A stretch of DNA of 64,000 nucleotides, from the NCBI GenBank assembly GCA_029782365.1, contig JAKOUW010000014.1, positions 40,624 to 104,623 on the forward strand, given 5' to 3'. Positions within the stretch are counted from its first letter, which is position 1, and each line of letters starts with the position of its first letter. This DNA is from Chloroflexota bacterium (GTDB taxonomy: Bacteria; Chloroflexota; Anaerolineae; Anaerolineales; UBA4823). Below, piece by piece: positions 5,655-16,961 of this stretch. The position numbers and the translations under genes are program-made. The notes under the pieces were generated by a model. It was not told the origin of the DNA and ran no database searches. It was given only the letters and a program-made list of their open reading frames with translations.

Positions 5655-8600
5655 ATGAATAAGCCTTCTGGTCTGGAGCTTGCCTATCGCCTCCTGATTG
5701 TGTTGGGGTTGTTTGCATTCTCCATGGGTAATGCAGAGACAGTAATTCTGGCTCGGGCCAGAATGTCCGGCTCATTTGTGCGCTATGTCAGCCCGGGAGG
5801 CCAGACCAGCGGCGCCTGCGATTCGTAGCCCAATGCCTGCGAACTGCAAACGGCGCTGCGGCTGGCGGCGGCGGGAGAAGAAGTGTGGGCGCAGCAGGGC
5901 GTTTATAAGCCGACGAAGGGTGCAGACCGCACGATCTCATTCGAACTCAAGAACGGTGTGGCGCTCTACGGCGGTTTTGCCGGTTCGGAAACCGTCCGCG
6001 AGCAGCGTGATTGGGGAATCCATGCGACTGTGCTGAGCGGCGATATTGATAACAATGACCTTACCAATGCCGCCGGCCTGGTGACAGATACTGCCAACAT
6101 CAGCGGAGCGAACAGCTACCATGTGGTCACCAGCAGCGAAGTGACCGGGACGGCGGTATTAGATGGTTTCTTCATTACCGCCGGGCAGGCGAAGGGCGAT
6201 TTTCCGAATGATCACGGCGGCGGGATGCTAAACACCTCTGGCAGCAGCCCAATGCTGACGAACCTCACTTTCAGTGGTAACTCGGCAGCCTACGGCGGTG
6301 GTATCTACAACAACAGCACACTGTTGGTAACGAACAGCACATTCTCTGACAATTCTGTTACCTACAATGGCGGCGGTATCTACAATAGCGGGACGCTGAT
6401 AGTAATGAACGGCAGGTTCCCCAGAAATTCTGCCACTACCTATGGCGCCAGTTGGGGCGCCGGTATCTACAATAATGGGACGCTGACGGTAACAAACAGC
6501 ACGCTCTCCGGCAATTCTGCCACTTACGGCGGCAGCATCGCCAACTTCGGCACGCTAACAGTAATTAACAGCACGCTTTCTGGTAACCACGCCGATTGGG
6601 GCAGCGGGATCACTAACTACGGCGCTCTGACGGTAACGAACAGCACGCTCTCCGGCAATTTTGCTGCTAATTGGGCCGCCGGCATCTACAACAATACAAC
6701 CAGCGCTCCATTTATTCAAAACAGCATTTTCTGGAATGAGGCAGACGCAGCGACGCAAATCGGTAACACGGGTTCCAGTGCCAGTCCAGTGATCCGCTTC
6801 AGCCTGGTGCAGGGCTGCAAGCCGGGCGGCGTCTGGAACGCGGCCTGCGGGACAGACGGCGGGAACAACCTGGCCGACGCCGACCCGCTCTTCGTTGCCC
6901 CTGAGCCTGCCAGCAGCGCCCCCACCACGGCCGGCAACTATCGCCTGCAAGACGCTTCCCCGGCGATCAACATGGGCGATAACGCGGCAGACCTTGATAA
7001 TCCTTCAGGGCTTGGGACGGCCACCATCAGCAGTATTTTTTCTGATCTTGATGGGAATCCTCGCTTTGTGCGTGTGTTCGTGGACCTGGGGGCATACGAA
7101 AACCAAACTTTTCTCTGCCCAGCAGGCGGGGTGCTTTACGTGGATCAGGATGCTTCTGGCGCGCAAACCGGCGCCTCCTGGGCGGATGCGCTGGTGACTT
7201 TGCAGGATGCGCTGCAGGTGAGCGAAGCCTGCAAAGTTTGGGTTACGGGAGGCGTGTATTACCCGGATGTGGGTGGCAGCCACGCAAAGGGCGATCGCAA
7301 CGCTGCCTTCCTACTCAAAACTGGCATGCAGCTCTACGGCGGTTTCAGCGGGACAGAAACTGCCCGCGACCAACGCAATTGGCGAGGCAATGTCACCGTG
7401 CTGAGCGGGGATATAGACGGCAACGATCGCACCGATCTCACTGGTGTGATCACGACGACCACGGCAATCACTGGAACAAACAGTTATACTGTGGTCAGTG
7501 CTCGTTCTACCGATAGCAGTGCGCTATTGGATGGGTTCAGCATCACCGGGGCGTGGCCAATGCCTGCAAATTGGAACGCCGGGGGTGGAATGTACACCCA
7601 GTACAGCAATGCAACCGTGAAGAATGTCATTTTCACCGGCAACCAGGCTACTTTTGGCGGCGGATTGTACAACAGCAACAGCAGTCCCTCTCTGTCGAAT
7701 GTCACTTTCTCTGGCAACCAGGCTGGCGAGGGTGGTGGATTGTACAATGCGTCCAGCAGCCCATTGTTGACCAATATTACCTTCTTGGGCAACCGGGCCG
7801 ATTCGGGTGGAGGCATGTATAACTGGGGATCTTTTCCAACCATCATCAATGCGGCTTTCATTGATAATCAGGCGGAGGCCGGCGGTGGCGGCGTGTACAA
7901 TATCTTTAGCAACCCAGTGTTGGTGAACACCACTTTTTCTAGCAACCAGGCCAATTCTGGAGGTGGGATGCACAACTTTTGGAACAGCAACCCCCGTCTC
8001 CAAAACAGCATCTTGTGGGGCAATGGTGGATTGCAAGTGTATAACGACAATTCCACCGTTCCCGAATCTCCCAGCATTCCAGTATTCACGTCCAGCCTGG
8101 TGCAAGGCTGCCACCCGAGCGGGATCTGGGATAACGCCTGTGGCACTGACGGCGGCAATAATTTACCAGACGCTGACCCTCTTTTCGTAGATTCATCCTC
8201 CGGGAATCTGCGCTTGCGACCCAACTCCCCAGCCATTGACGCTGGAAACAATTACTCAGTCACGGTCACCACCGACCTGGCGGGCAGCCCGCGCTTTGTA
8301 GATATCCCGGCCGCTCCAGATACCGGCCTGGGCACTCCGCCGCTGGTAGACCTGGGCGCTTACGAGGCCAGCTTTGTGGACGCGGGGATCCTCAAAACGG
8401 TTTACCCGCTCGAGGCCGTGCCCGGGCAAACCATCACCTACACATTGACTTTCTCCAATGGCGGCAGCCTGCCGGCTGTGGGCGTGGTGATCACGGATGT
8501 TGTGCCAGCCTTCTTGACCATTCAGGGGGTGGAATTTGGCGGCGCGGCGATCACGGATACGGGTCACCTCCCACCTTATGCCTGGGCAGTGCAGACACTG

Positions 8601-9944
8601 GCGGCTGGTCAGGAGGCCAATATTACCCTGACTGCCATCTTGTCTGCGCCGCTGTCTGCCGGTGTATATACCAACAACGCGAGCATTACTGCAAGGGAAG
8701 ATGCCGTGGCGGGCAACAATCATTCTGAAGTCCGTATTCGGGTGCTCAATGTCGCTCCATTGGCAGTTGGCGACAGCTACACCACATTGGAAGATACTCC
8801 ACTGCAGATCATGCCAGACTCCGTGTTGGCCAATGACAGCGACAATAATGGGGATGCCCTGACCGCTTTCAAGAACAGCAACCCAGGGCATGGGTTGTTG
8901 CTCCTCAATCTGAATGGCTCATTTGTCTATACTCCCACGCTAAACACCAATGGCCCGGACAGCTTCACCTACCGCGCTCGCGATGGAGCGCTGAACTCGA
9001 ATATCGCCATGGTCAATCTCAGCATTCGCTCAGTGAATGACGCTCCCGCGGGTACGAACCAGACCGTCATCACACTGGAGGATGCGGACTACATGTTTGC
9101 AACACTGGACTTTGGTTTTACCGATCCGAGCGACAGCCCAGCAAACACCTTCAACCGGGTGAAGATCACCAACTTACCGGGGAAGGGAACGCTCAAACTG
9201 AATGGGACGGCCGTTAAGGTTGGACAGTTCGTGAGGGCCACGGATATCACAGCGGGATTATTGACCTTCACACCTGCGTCAAACGCCTGGGGTGCGCCAT
9301 ACACCAGCTTCACTTTTCAGGTGGAAGATGATGGAGGCACGGCCAATGGGGGAGTTAATCTAGATCCAACACCGAATGCGATGACGATATCTGTTCCATC
9401 GGTAAACGATGCACCGATCGCGGCAGGCGATCGTTACACAACGACTCAATACACCTCCCTGAAGCTAGCCGCTCCAGGCATTCTGGCCAATGATACGGAT
9501 ATTGAAAGCAGCCCACTCACTGCCATCCTGGACGGCGCTCCAGCGCATGGCTTGCTGAGCCTCTACCCAAATGGTTCTTTCGTTTATACCCCCACGCTCG
9601 GTATCTACGGCTTAGACAGCTTCACCTACCACGCCAGTGATGGGGTGCTGAATTCGGAAATTGTCACGGTCACACTCATCGTCCAGCGAGGGTACCGGAT
9701 TTTCTTGCCGATCGTGCAGCCGAATTACAAGCCGCCGCCAAGTAACGATTTGATTGTTTTACTGACTAATATTTCGCCAAAAAATTTTCCATTGGCGAAA
9801 TATCTCTGCCTATCGATACTTGAGTTGAAGGGCACAGGCATAACCCATGCCTGGTTTTCAATGCCCTTTGCCAGCCACGGCGAGGGTTGGCCGTGCGGCG
9901 GGGAGAGGGCGCCGGGTGGTGGGCCGGGCGTTGTTGATGGATGA
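5655..9944 (+). pseudogene. Large secreted beta-helix/cadherin-like protein with in-frame amber codon
   Basis: The start is ATG 5655 with GGAG six bases upstream. The first 30 residues form a signal peptide (LLIVLGLFAF core). The frame is interrupted by TAG at 5826-5828 and stays open from there to 9944. The same position in the internal repeat and the local context favour Trp (TGG), so this looks like a nonsense change. Two right-handed beta-helix blocks follow, with repeated GGGIYN/GGGLYN and 'FSGN' turns. Then come a DUF11-type domain (around 8370-8760) and three cadherin/VCBS-like repeats (LANDSD, GSFVYTPTL, DSFTYRA). The product would be an adhesin-like exoprotein. A downstream start near 5883 would lack a signal peptide. 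The last 29 codons overlap the opposing chemoreceptor gene. Confidence 0.75.
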
Positions 9945-11558
9945 TACGGGGGCGGCGCGATTGAGCGTGAAGCGGCTCATGGCTTGCTGAAGCTCGCCAG
10001 CCAGCCCGCTGAGCGCCTGGGCAGAATTTAGCATGCCGCCGATCTGGGCTTGCATCTCTTCGGTGGAGGCGCTGACTTCTTCAACTGAGGCGCTGTTTTC
10101 TTCGCTGACTGCAGCGATCGTGGCGGCGGAATCGCGCACTTCGCTGGCGCTGGCGTCGATCTCCTCGATGGCTGTCAGGTTCAGCTCAACCGCAGAGGAG
10201 AGCTGCTCGATACTGCTGACCATGGTAATGGTGGAACCTCCCACCTGCTGAGCGGTGGCAGCTATCTCATCCATCTTCTGGCTGACCGCTTCCACCGCCT
10301 GTAGGATGCCCGCCAGGGCGGAATTCGCCTGGCTGGCGCGCTGCACACCATTTTCCACCTCAGAGGCGCTGGATTCCATGGCAGTCATGGCTTCAGAAAC
10401 GGAGGTTTGGATTGCTTTGACCAGCCCGCCGATCTCACGCGTGGCAGAGGCGGAGCGCTCCGCCAGCTTGCGCACTTCGTCGGCAACCACCGCAAAGCCC
10501 TTTCCGGCTTCGCCCGCGCGGGCTGCTTCGATGGCGGCGTTGAGCGCGAGCAGGTTGGTCTGGGCGGCAATGTCTTCGATGGTCTCGATGATCAACCCGA
10601 TCTCGCCGGAGCGGGCGCCCATCTCTTTGACGCGCTCGGAGGAGTTACCCACGCGGGCTTTGATCGTCTGCATGCCCTGGATAGTCTCGGCGACGATGCG
10701 GGCAGAGTCGTGGGCATTCTTGGCGGCCTGGGCGGTGCTGCCGGCACCCTCGGTGGCATTGGCGGAGACCGCGCGGATATCTCGGCTGATGCGGTCGGCA
10801 AGCGCCAGAACGGCTTTGATCTCAGTAGATTGGTCGTTAGAGCTCTGCGCCACGCCGTTCATCGCGCGCGACATGTCCTCGGTGGAGGCGACTGAGCGGG
10901 TGATAGATTCGGTCTGGTTGGTCACACCGGCTGCTACCTGCTGGATCGTAGCCGAGATTTGCGCGGTTGCCTGGTTTGACTGAGTGCAGGATTCCGTCAG
11001 GGTCGTGGATGCGTCGTTGAGTTGGCTGGCGATGGCGTAAATCGCGCCGACCATCTCGCCGAGGCTGCCGGTCATCTGGTGGGTGGAGGCGTTGATGCGC
11101 CCCATGGAAGCCGCCAGGGAGTTGTAGGCAGCCTGCATCTGGCTCACTTCGCCCCACGAATTGACGGGCAGATTTTGCAGATTGATGCAGAGGCTGGCGG
11201 TGAGATCGCCGCCGGCGACGGCCTGGACGGTACGGTCAAGTTGGGGCAGCTCGGTGCTCACCAGACTTTCCATGGCGGCGGATAGAGAGCGCAGCGGCAG
11301 TATCACCATGCGGACCACTGCCATGACCACGACGGTGTTCAACGGAGCAACCAATATGATGCCAACCAGGGTAGCCAGGCTGAAGATGCCATAAAGGCCG
11401 ATGATGAAGCAAATCAAGCCGCTGGTGAACGAAATGACGACCATCGTGCCGATCAGGTAGAGCGCAACCCCTCGGCGGAAGTAGAAATAAGTGACAAGAA
11501 AGGCAGCGGAACAGACAACCGCCAGGATTCCAGCTAATTGAAGGATTTGAACAAACAT
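9858..11558 (-). CDS. Methyl-accepting chemotaxis protein without a large sensor domain
   Basis: The protein has 566 residues. The first 90 hold about three membrane segments ([48 protein letters not shown]), with no sizeable extracellular domain between them. A HAMP-like stretch follows ([12 protein letters not shown] to GGDLTASL). The signalling tip is typical: [16 protein letters not shown], then [17 protein letters not shown]. It should relay a signal to CheA/CheW and may sense through its membrane part. No che genes are in the window. The C-terminal 29 codons overlap the end of the beta-helix gene on the other strand. Confidence 0.9.
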   Translation of the reverse strand: MFVQILQLAGILAVVCSAAFLVTYFYFRRGVALYLIGTMVVISFTSGLICFIIGLYGIFSLATLVGIILVAPLNTVVVMAVVRMVILPLRSLSAAMESLVSTELPQLDRTVQAVAGGDLTASLCINLQNLPVNSWGEVSQMQAAYNSLAASMGRINASTHQMTGSLGEMVGAIYAIASQLNDASTTLTESCTQSNQATAQISATIQQVAAGVTNQTESITRSVASTEDMSRAMNGVAQSSNDQSTEIKAVLALADRISRDIRAVSANATEGAGSTAQAAKNAHDSARIVAETIQGMQTIKARVGNSSERVKEMGARSGEIGLIIETIEDIAAQTNLLALNAAIEAARAGEAGKGFAVVADEVRKLAERSASATREIGGLVKAIQTSVSEAMTAMESSASEVENGVQRASQANSALAGILQAVEAVSQKMDEIAATAQQVGGSTITMVSSIEQLSSAVELNLTAIEEIDASASEVRDSAATIAAVSEENSASVEEVSASTEEMQAQIGGMLNSAQALSGLAGELQQAMSRFTLNRAAPVSSINNARPTTRRPLPAARPTLAVAGKGH

Positions 11559-11732
11559 AAGGCACTTCCGGAGAAAAGGTCCGAATCGTTTGGGTTATAG
11601 ACAGGCAAACGATTAGGGAAAGCAAACCAGTGGTGAAAACCACACTTATTGTAGGCGGCTGTGTGAAGTAAATCAATAAAGAACGCGTAAATTGATTAAG
11701 TGAAGCGGTGTTGATCTGCACACGCTACGCCC

Positions 11733-12288
11733 TTACTGAATGCGGTTAAGGCGCCCCCAATCCATATTTATATCATTCATTCGCTGCCAATCGCCGCTGC
11801 CCGTGCGCCCCTCGGCCACGCCATTGGCGATGCGCATTTCAATTGTCTTAGGGGATGTGGCAGTAAATGACGAACTCGTCAGGGATTTGCCTGCCGCAGC
11901 ACCAGGCAATTTACCATCCTGCGTCAGTAACAAGTGCAGGCTTTGAGCTTTCAGGTCAGTTTGCCCCTGCATGCTGAGCTTCTGTACCTGGGCAGGGCGG
12001 CCGACATTGGTCACTTCTGGAGTGGAATAGGTAGTTTGTTCGATCTCGGTCTGGAAAGTATAGGCCCCGGACTGCCTCGCCAGCAGCCAACTGTGCTGGA
12101 CGGCGAGGGCGGCATCCCCTTCGGCAGCCAGTTTTGGCCATCTGATCGCTCGCCCAGGCGCTCAACGGCGCTGCTGGAGCGGTCGCCGGGTAAAGCGCCC
12201 TGGTGATGAAAGTCCTACCGAGCAGCAGCACCACACGAGCTCCGATGAAGCCGGTAACGGCGACAGTGAACCAGGTCATTGTGTTCAT
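11733..12288 (-). pseudogene. Frameshifted membrane-anchored hypothetical protein
   Basis: The frame starts at ATG 12288 with a strong AGGGAG RBS and encodes an N-terminal membrane anchor (FTVAVTGFIGARVVLLLG). After the residues DQMAK a 4-base T run on the plus strand (12132-12135) throws the frame. Removing one base joins it to LAAEGDAALAVQHSWLLAR, then GAYTFQTEIEQTTYST, and on to the TAA at 11733. I recall similar 'YxFxTEIEQT' segments in larger Chloroflexota exoproteins, so the gene may also be C-terminally truncated. The slip may be real or a sequencing error. Confidence 0.55.
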
Positions 12289-12573
12289 GGCGCACTCCCT
12301 TAAACGAGCAGAAAAGGCTGTTGAGAAGCTATCCCGGCGTACCTGGCAGATCCGGTAAAAAGGGCATCTCCAAAAAATAGGGAGCGAATTGCCTATTGTA
12401 AAGAGATCACAAAACTTAGAGAGCCTAGCAGGAGTAGGACCTTTGCTATTATATTAATGAATTTAATTAAATCACCAATCCCTATAAAAACGACGAACTA
12501 TATCCGATTAATTGGCGGTGAAAATCGTGGTTCCAGGCGGCAAAAGAGATGGAATTGTATATCTTGCGGAAAT

Positions 12574-14637
12574 TTAAGGCGTAACTTCCTGGAAATTGTG
12601 GTGGTGGGTGTGCTCATCACGCAGTTTGTCGGCCTCGCGAGCGTATTTCGGGTTCCCGCAGGTCGGGCATAGGTCCAGCTCCGAAAGTTTGTCCAGGTAT
12701 TCCAGCACGGTGGTAGCAAACGCGGCGTGGCTCCAGGTGAGGGGTGAAACGCTCAGTGGGGCATCTGTATAAGGATGCACCTGTTCTGCCAAGACACCGC
12801 TTGCCAGGGCATGGCCAGCCACCCACTGCATCAACTCCAGGGCAGGCTGTAGGTCGCCAGGGTTTTTTGCTTTCGCGATGTGCCAGGCTGCCATCCACAA
12901 TGTGCAGATAAACCAGGGATTGCCGGGCACGTTCTCGATGTCCTGGCTGACCTGGTGGTAATAATCGTTCTCATAACGCGCCATGCCGCCCACGCTGGAT
13001 TTGATCCACAGGCGATCGTGCATATTCTGCATGGTAGCCAGGATGCGCGGATCATCCGGGGCGTACATGCCAAACTGGAAGAGAGCGTAAGCGGCAGAGT
13101 CGATCACCCAATCGACCTCATACTGCGCCGGGCCGGTTTGGATCAGGCGGCGCACAAAACGATTGGCCTGCGGCTGCCACAGGTATCGGTCGCAGGCGGC
13201 CTTGACTTCGGCGGCGGCGGAGCGATATTTCTGAGCATTGGCATTTTCGCCAAACGCCTCGGCGAAGTTGGCTGCTGCGATCAGCCCGGCCCATACCGCT
13301 GCAATGCTGAAAGCGTGCACCCCGCGCCGCTCTTCCCACAGATCGTAAGACGGCAAGGGCAGCTTGCTCACCGAGTCGCGGTAGTCGCACATCCAATCGG
13401 CGGCGCGGATGATCAGCGGGCGGTAGAACTGCTTGACTTCTTCTACGTCACGAAATTTGGCAAAATGCTCCCACAATGACCACAGCACCAGGCCGGTCTC
13501 GTCTTCCTGGACGGGCAGTTCTTTTTCATTGTTGCTAAACCAGGGATGCCACGAACTGGCCAACGAACCATCCGGGTTGTATTTATGGAGGAAATAACCT
13601 TCCGCAGTGATCACGCTGTTGCAGAACTCGAAGAAGCGCCGGGAAAGGTTGACCTGGTCGGCCAGGTCAAGGGCGTGTGCCACCAGAGCGCCGTCGCGCT
13701 GCCAGATGTAGGAGTATGTGTCGCGCACCAGACTGGCAATGTCGCTGTCATTGGCAGCCACAATGCCGCCGCCGTTGTCGATCTGAGTGCGTAAGATCAA
13801 CAGCGAGCGCTTGAATTCGCTCACGATCTCTTTGGGCAGGCTGCCGAAGTTAAAGGCATCTTTATTGACCCACAGCCGCCAGTAAGCCGCAGCCCGGTCG
13901 AGAAAGATCTGCGGCCCGCGTTCGCGCAGCATGCGGTTCAGCAGGGTGACAGCCTGGAAGTCCTCGCCAACGCAGATCCAATAATACAACGTCCTGGTTT
14001 CACCTGGGCCCAGATCAATGTGCAGGCCGATGGTGGAATCAACCGAGCCCTGGGCAATAGGATTGCCGCCAAGCTGGCCGTCCTCAGCGTCTGCCCAGGT
14101 GCCCTGGTGCCCGTCAATCTCTTTCAAACCGGTGGCCCATTGGTCAATTTGCGGCGACTCACCGGCCCGGCAGCCGTTGATCAGAAACCAGCGCTTGCCC
14201 TTGTAATGGAAAAGCGCTTTGCGTTGGGGCTCGTAGTAGGCCGTGTCGCCCACTTCATTTTCTGAGATGTGGAAGTCATGATTGAAGAACAGGCGCACCT
14301 GCCGGGTGTGGCCAGCGTGATTGGTCGCATCGATGCGCCGCAAGTAGATATTCTCGTGAAAATCCACCGCATCCTGGCACAGCAGCCCAACTTGCAGATC
14401 TGTATTTTCCAGTTCCACGCGCGTCACCAGGGTGTCTTCAGCGTAATCTAGCTGGAATTGCCAGCCCTCGCCGGTGGTCCAACGGAATTGGTCCTCAACC
14501 CACACGCCGAAACGAAAAGGGTGGCCGAGGGAGTGATTTTCTTTGCCAACGCGCGGGTAATAAAAATCGCGCAGTTGGTAAGAGGCGTCGAAATTGATCA
14601 AGAGAGAGCCATTGCCAATGGGCAGATCACGGGGCAT
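12574..14637 (-). CDS. Glycoside hydrolase family 15-like (glucoamylase-related)
   Basis: The start is ATG 14637 with AAGGAG at good spacing; the product is 687 residues. The N-terminal beta-sandwich begins DLPIGNGSLLINFD. The (alpha/alpha)6 part carries YSYIWQRDGALVAHAL and YDLWEERRGVHAFS, the latter being the GH15 region with the catalytic Glu. There is no signal peptide, so it probably acts in the cytoplasm on alpha-glucans or trehalose-like glucosides. A C-terminal CPTCG plus a His-rich tail (THHHNF) is unusual and could bind metal. It is followed downstream by a 285-base AT-rich gap without genes and preceded by the DUF2721 and dehydrogenase genes in one minus-strand cluster. Confidence 0.85.
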   Translation of the reverse strand: MPRDLPIGNGSLLINFDASYQLRDFYYPRVGKENHSLGHPFRFGVWVEDQFRWTTGEGWQFQLDYAEDTLVTRVELENTDLQVGLLCQDAVDFHENIYLRRIDATNHAGHTRQVRLFFNHDFHISENEVGDTAYYEPQRKALFHYKGKRWFLINGCRAGESPQIDQWATGLKEIDGHQGTWADAEDGQLGGNPIAQGSVDSTIGLHIDLGPGETRTLYYWICVGEDFQAVTLLNRMLRERGPQIFLDRAAAYWRLWVNKDAFNFGSLPKEIVSEFKRSLLILRTQIDNGGGIVAANDSDIASLVRDTYSYIWQRDGALVAHALDLADQVNLSRRFFEFCNSVITAEGYFLHKYNPDGSLASSWHPWFSNNEKELPVQEDETGLVLWSLWEHFAKFRDVEEVKQFYRPLIIRAADWMCDYRDSVSKLPLPSYDLWEERRGVHAFSIAAVWAGLIAAANFAEAFGENANAQKYRSAAAEVKAACDRYLWQPQANRFVRRLIQTGPAQYEVDWVIDSAAYALFQFGMYAPDDPRILATMQNMHDRLWIKSSVGGMARYENDYYHQVSQDIENVPGNPWFICTLWMAAWHIAKAKNPGDLQPALELMQWVAGHALASGVLAEQVHPYTDAPLSVSPLTWSHAAFATTVLEYLDKLSELDLCPTCGNPKYAREADKLRDEHTHHHNFQEVTP

Positions 14638-14648
14638 GCTGAGCTCCT

Positions 14649-15156
14649 TTATTGCTTGAGAGACGAACGCAGGGCAATGACCCGCTTGGTTTCAAACTGC
14701 ACAGCGCTGTGCGAAGAGCGGACTTCGCCAATGGCGATCACCACCCCGCTGAAAAGCGCCAGCGTGCCACCCAGGAAGGTTGCCAGCACCACGGCAGGCA
14801 TGAAGAGCAGCCCAGGAGCGGCTGCGGCGACTGCGATAGCGAACATGCACAACAGAAACAAGCCGATCGAAATGTAAATCACCAATACAGCGTTGTGCAG
14901 CAAGGTGTGGTGGCGCAGCAGGTTCGGGAGCTGAGCATTGATCTCACCAAGGCGCTCGCTGGTGAACGCTGAAGATGGGCCGCCATTTGGCGCGGGATAG
15001 AACAGTTCCAGTTTTTCGTGGGCCATGGCGCGCAGGCGATCATTGACCGATCCATAGCGGCTGAGTACCCCCCCCCAAAGCCAGGGAGCAGCTGGTGATC
15101 ATCACCACGGGGGCGAGGATGAGCTGGATAATGCGGGTGACCAGGTCGAGGTTCAC
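14649..15156 (-). pseudogene. DUF2721-like membrane protein, frameshifted at a 9-C run
   Basis: GTG 15156 lies six bases after the dehydrogenase stop and begins a frame NLDLVTRIIQLILAPVVMIT. A run of nine C on the plus strand (15068-15076) breaks it. With eight, the frame continues as LALGGVLSRYGSVNDRLRAM and joins the open frame from 15026 (AHEKLELFYP) to the stop at 14649. The joined product of about 168 residues has the DUF2721 plan: one helix, a cytoplasmic arm, then two further membrane helices (AVLVIYISIGLFLL, VVLATFLGGTLALFSGVV). This may be a homopolymer error or a slippable switch. From ATG 15026 only 125 residues would be made. Confidence 0.6.
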
Positions 15157-15162
15157 GGCAGT

Positions 15163-16239
15163 TCAAGGCGCGCTGATCTCGATGGTTGTCTTGACGCCAA
15201 TTCGATGATCGAGGATATCCAGGCTGAACTCGGCGATGGGCACGCGGCGGGTCAGGCAGCGCGCCAGCAGGCCAGGCCAAAGGCTCTCGAATTTCTGCAG
15301 ATCATGCACGCCCATATCGTAATATTTCTTATTGGCGTTGACCGTGCCGAAGGCGACCATGTTGCCCAACACCATGCGCTGGTTGACCTTATCGGCCTGA
15401 AAGTCCACATGGTGGTCGCCGCCGGTGACAGAGGACAGGATGGTCACGCCGTTCACCCCCAAGATCTCGAAGGTTTTCATCGCAATCGAGCTGGAACCGG
15501 TGGCCTCGAAAATCACATCGATCGGTCCCAGCATTTTGGGCAAGTCATCCAGCGGCGTTTCGGCGGCTGAGATGTAGTGCGCCCCGGCGGCCTCGGCGAT
15601 ATCAGAGCTCAGTGTGCCGTGGGCTGGCAGCGCCACAATGGCTACCTGCAGGCCACGCGCTCGAAGCGCCAGGGTAGCCAGCAAACCGACCGCCCCTGCG
15701 CCAAATACCACGGCTGTCTTGGGCTGCCAGACCATGCGCTCCTGCATTTTAAAGGCCTGCCAGATACCTTTCTCGGCGATCGTCAGCGGCTCCAACAACA
15801 CCGCGACATCGGCCAGCTCAGGCGGGATGCGCACCAGATATTCCGGCACTTCGACATAATATTCAGCCAGGAAACCATGCTGGGCTTTGATGCCCCGCTC
15901 GGTGTACTCCCCTTTGATACACATGTCCGACTCGCCATGGGCGCAGTTGATACAATCGTCGGGGCGGCGCACGGTAGCCACCACCCAGTCGCCTGGTTTG
16001 ATTGAACGCACGCTGGCGCCGATCGCTTCAACTCGGCCCAGGTTCTCGTGGCCGAGGATCAGGTAATCACAGCCGTGCGGCGCTTCACCGTACAAGCCCT
16101 GGTTGATTTCGGCGTCTGTGCCGCACAGGCCGCAGCGCACCACGCGCACCAGAGCGCCATGCTCGTGCAGCTCGGGTTTCGGCACATCGGCCAGGCGGGC
16201 AGATTCTGGGGATTTGGGGGTGACTATAATGGCTTTCAT
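15163..16239 (-). CDS. Zinc-dependent glucose 1-dehydrogenase-like (MDR family)
   Basis: The start is ATG 16239 (MKAIIVTP), giving 358 residues. Catalytic zinc ligands are seen in RCGLCGTDAE (Cys), GHENLGRVE (His-Glu) and LEPLTIAEKG. A structural-zinc-like loop DDCINCAHGESDMC is present, and the Rossmann motif is VVFGAGAVGLLA. The pattern resembles archaeal-type glucose dehydrogenases, which oxidise glucose to gluconolactone with NAD(P). The neighbouring GH15-like gene could supply glucose, so a shared sugar route is plausible. The exact sugar is not proven. Confidence 0.75.
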   Translation of the reverse strand: MKAIIVTPKSPESARLADVPKPELHEHGALVRVVRCGLCGTDAEINQGLYGEAPHGCDYLILGHENLGRVEAIGASVRSIKPGDWVVATVRRPDDCINCAHGESDMCIKGEYTERGIKAQHGFLAEYYVEVPEYLVRIPPELADVAVLLEPLTIAEKGIWQAFKMQERMVWQPKTAVVFGAGAVGLLATLALRARGLQVAIVALPAHGTLSSDIAEAAGAHYISAAETPLDDLPKMLGPIDVIFEATGSSSIAMKTFEILGVNGVTILSSVTGGDHHVDFQADKVNQRMVLGNMVAFGTVNANKKYYDMGVHDLQKFESLWPGLLARCLTRRVPIAEFSLDILDHRIGVKTTIEISAP

Positions 16240-16442
16240 CTCATATCGATCTCCTATACCTGCCAATAATGGATTTATCTTACCATTTTTCCCGATTATG
16301 GCGGTGAAAAATTAAAGGCTTTTCATCACCGGACGTGTGTTACATAGGCAGCACAAATAAAACGAATCGAGGTTAAAACCAATTCCATGCAGGTTCAAAC
16401 TCGATTCGCTTTGCAGGTGAAAGTTATCTTGATAAAGGCGAA

Positions 16443-16940
16443 TTAGCCTTGTAAAATGCGGTCCACTCCGCGGTCGATCTCCCAGGGATAAACGATGTGG
16501 GCATCGGTTACCGCGGCATAGTAATCGGGGCGCTGGGCGCCGAACAGGCTGCGATAGGGGTTGAAGTGCATGACGCACGACGAAGTAAAACCACCGGCTG
16601 CCGAGATGCGATTTTTAACCGCGGTGATCGTACGGCCAGAGCCCCAAACATCATCCACCACCAGGCAGCGCCGGCCGCGGATCAGGTTATCTTCGGGGAA
16701 TTGGATGAAGCGCGGCCAGACAAACAACCCGGTGCGCTCGCGCTCGATCTCGGCCGGGAAATCCACGGCGGCGGTCAGGATATGCGTGATGTTCATCGCT
16801 TCAGAAAGCAGGCCTCCGGGGATAATCCCGCCGCGCGTGATCATCACCATCGCATCGAACTCGCCCTCAAATTGCGGCAATAAATACTGGATCAAACGGT
16901 CAACATCCTCCCAACTGACTAACTCTCGACGTGTTGGCAT
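16443..16940 (-). CDS. Purine-type phosphoribosyltransferase
   Basis: The start is ATG 16940 with GGAGG six bases upstream; the product is 165 residues. The PRPP-binding signature CLVVDDVWGSGRT is clear, and the N-terminal VMITRGGIIPGGLLSEAM forms the PPi loop. It resembles xanthine/hypoxanthine or uncharacterised archaeal-type phosphoribosyltransferases used in nucleobase salvage. The base specificity cannot be read from the sequence. It lies downstream of the DUF6159-like gene on the same strand, with a 21-base gap. Confidence 0.75.
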   Translation of the reverse strand: MPTRRELVSWEDVDRLIQYLLPQFEGEFDAMVMITRGGIIPGGLLSEAMNITHILTAAVDFPAEIERERTGLFVWPRFIQFPEDNLIRGRRCLVVDDVWGSGRTITAVKNRISAAGGFTSSCVMHFNPYRSLFGAQRPDYYAAVTDAHIVYPWEIDRGVDRILQG

Positions 16941-16961
16941 CGCGGTCCTCCGTTCCAATGT

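Noticed and set aside
10033..10983. Long plus-strand reading frames opposite the chemoreceptor
   Set aside because: They are antisense shadows of the coiled-coil signalling region (Ala/Ser-rich, low complexity), without an RBS. The same holds opposite the receptor at 58370-59440.
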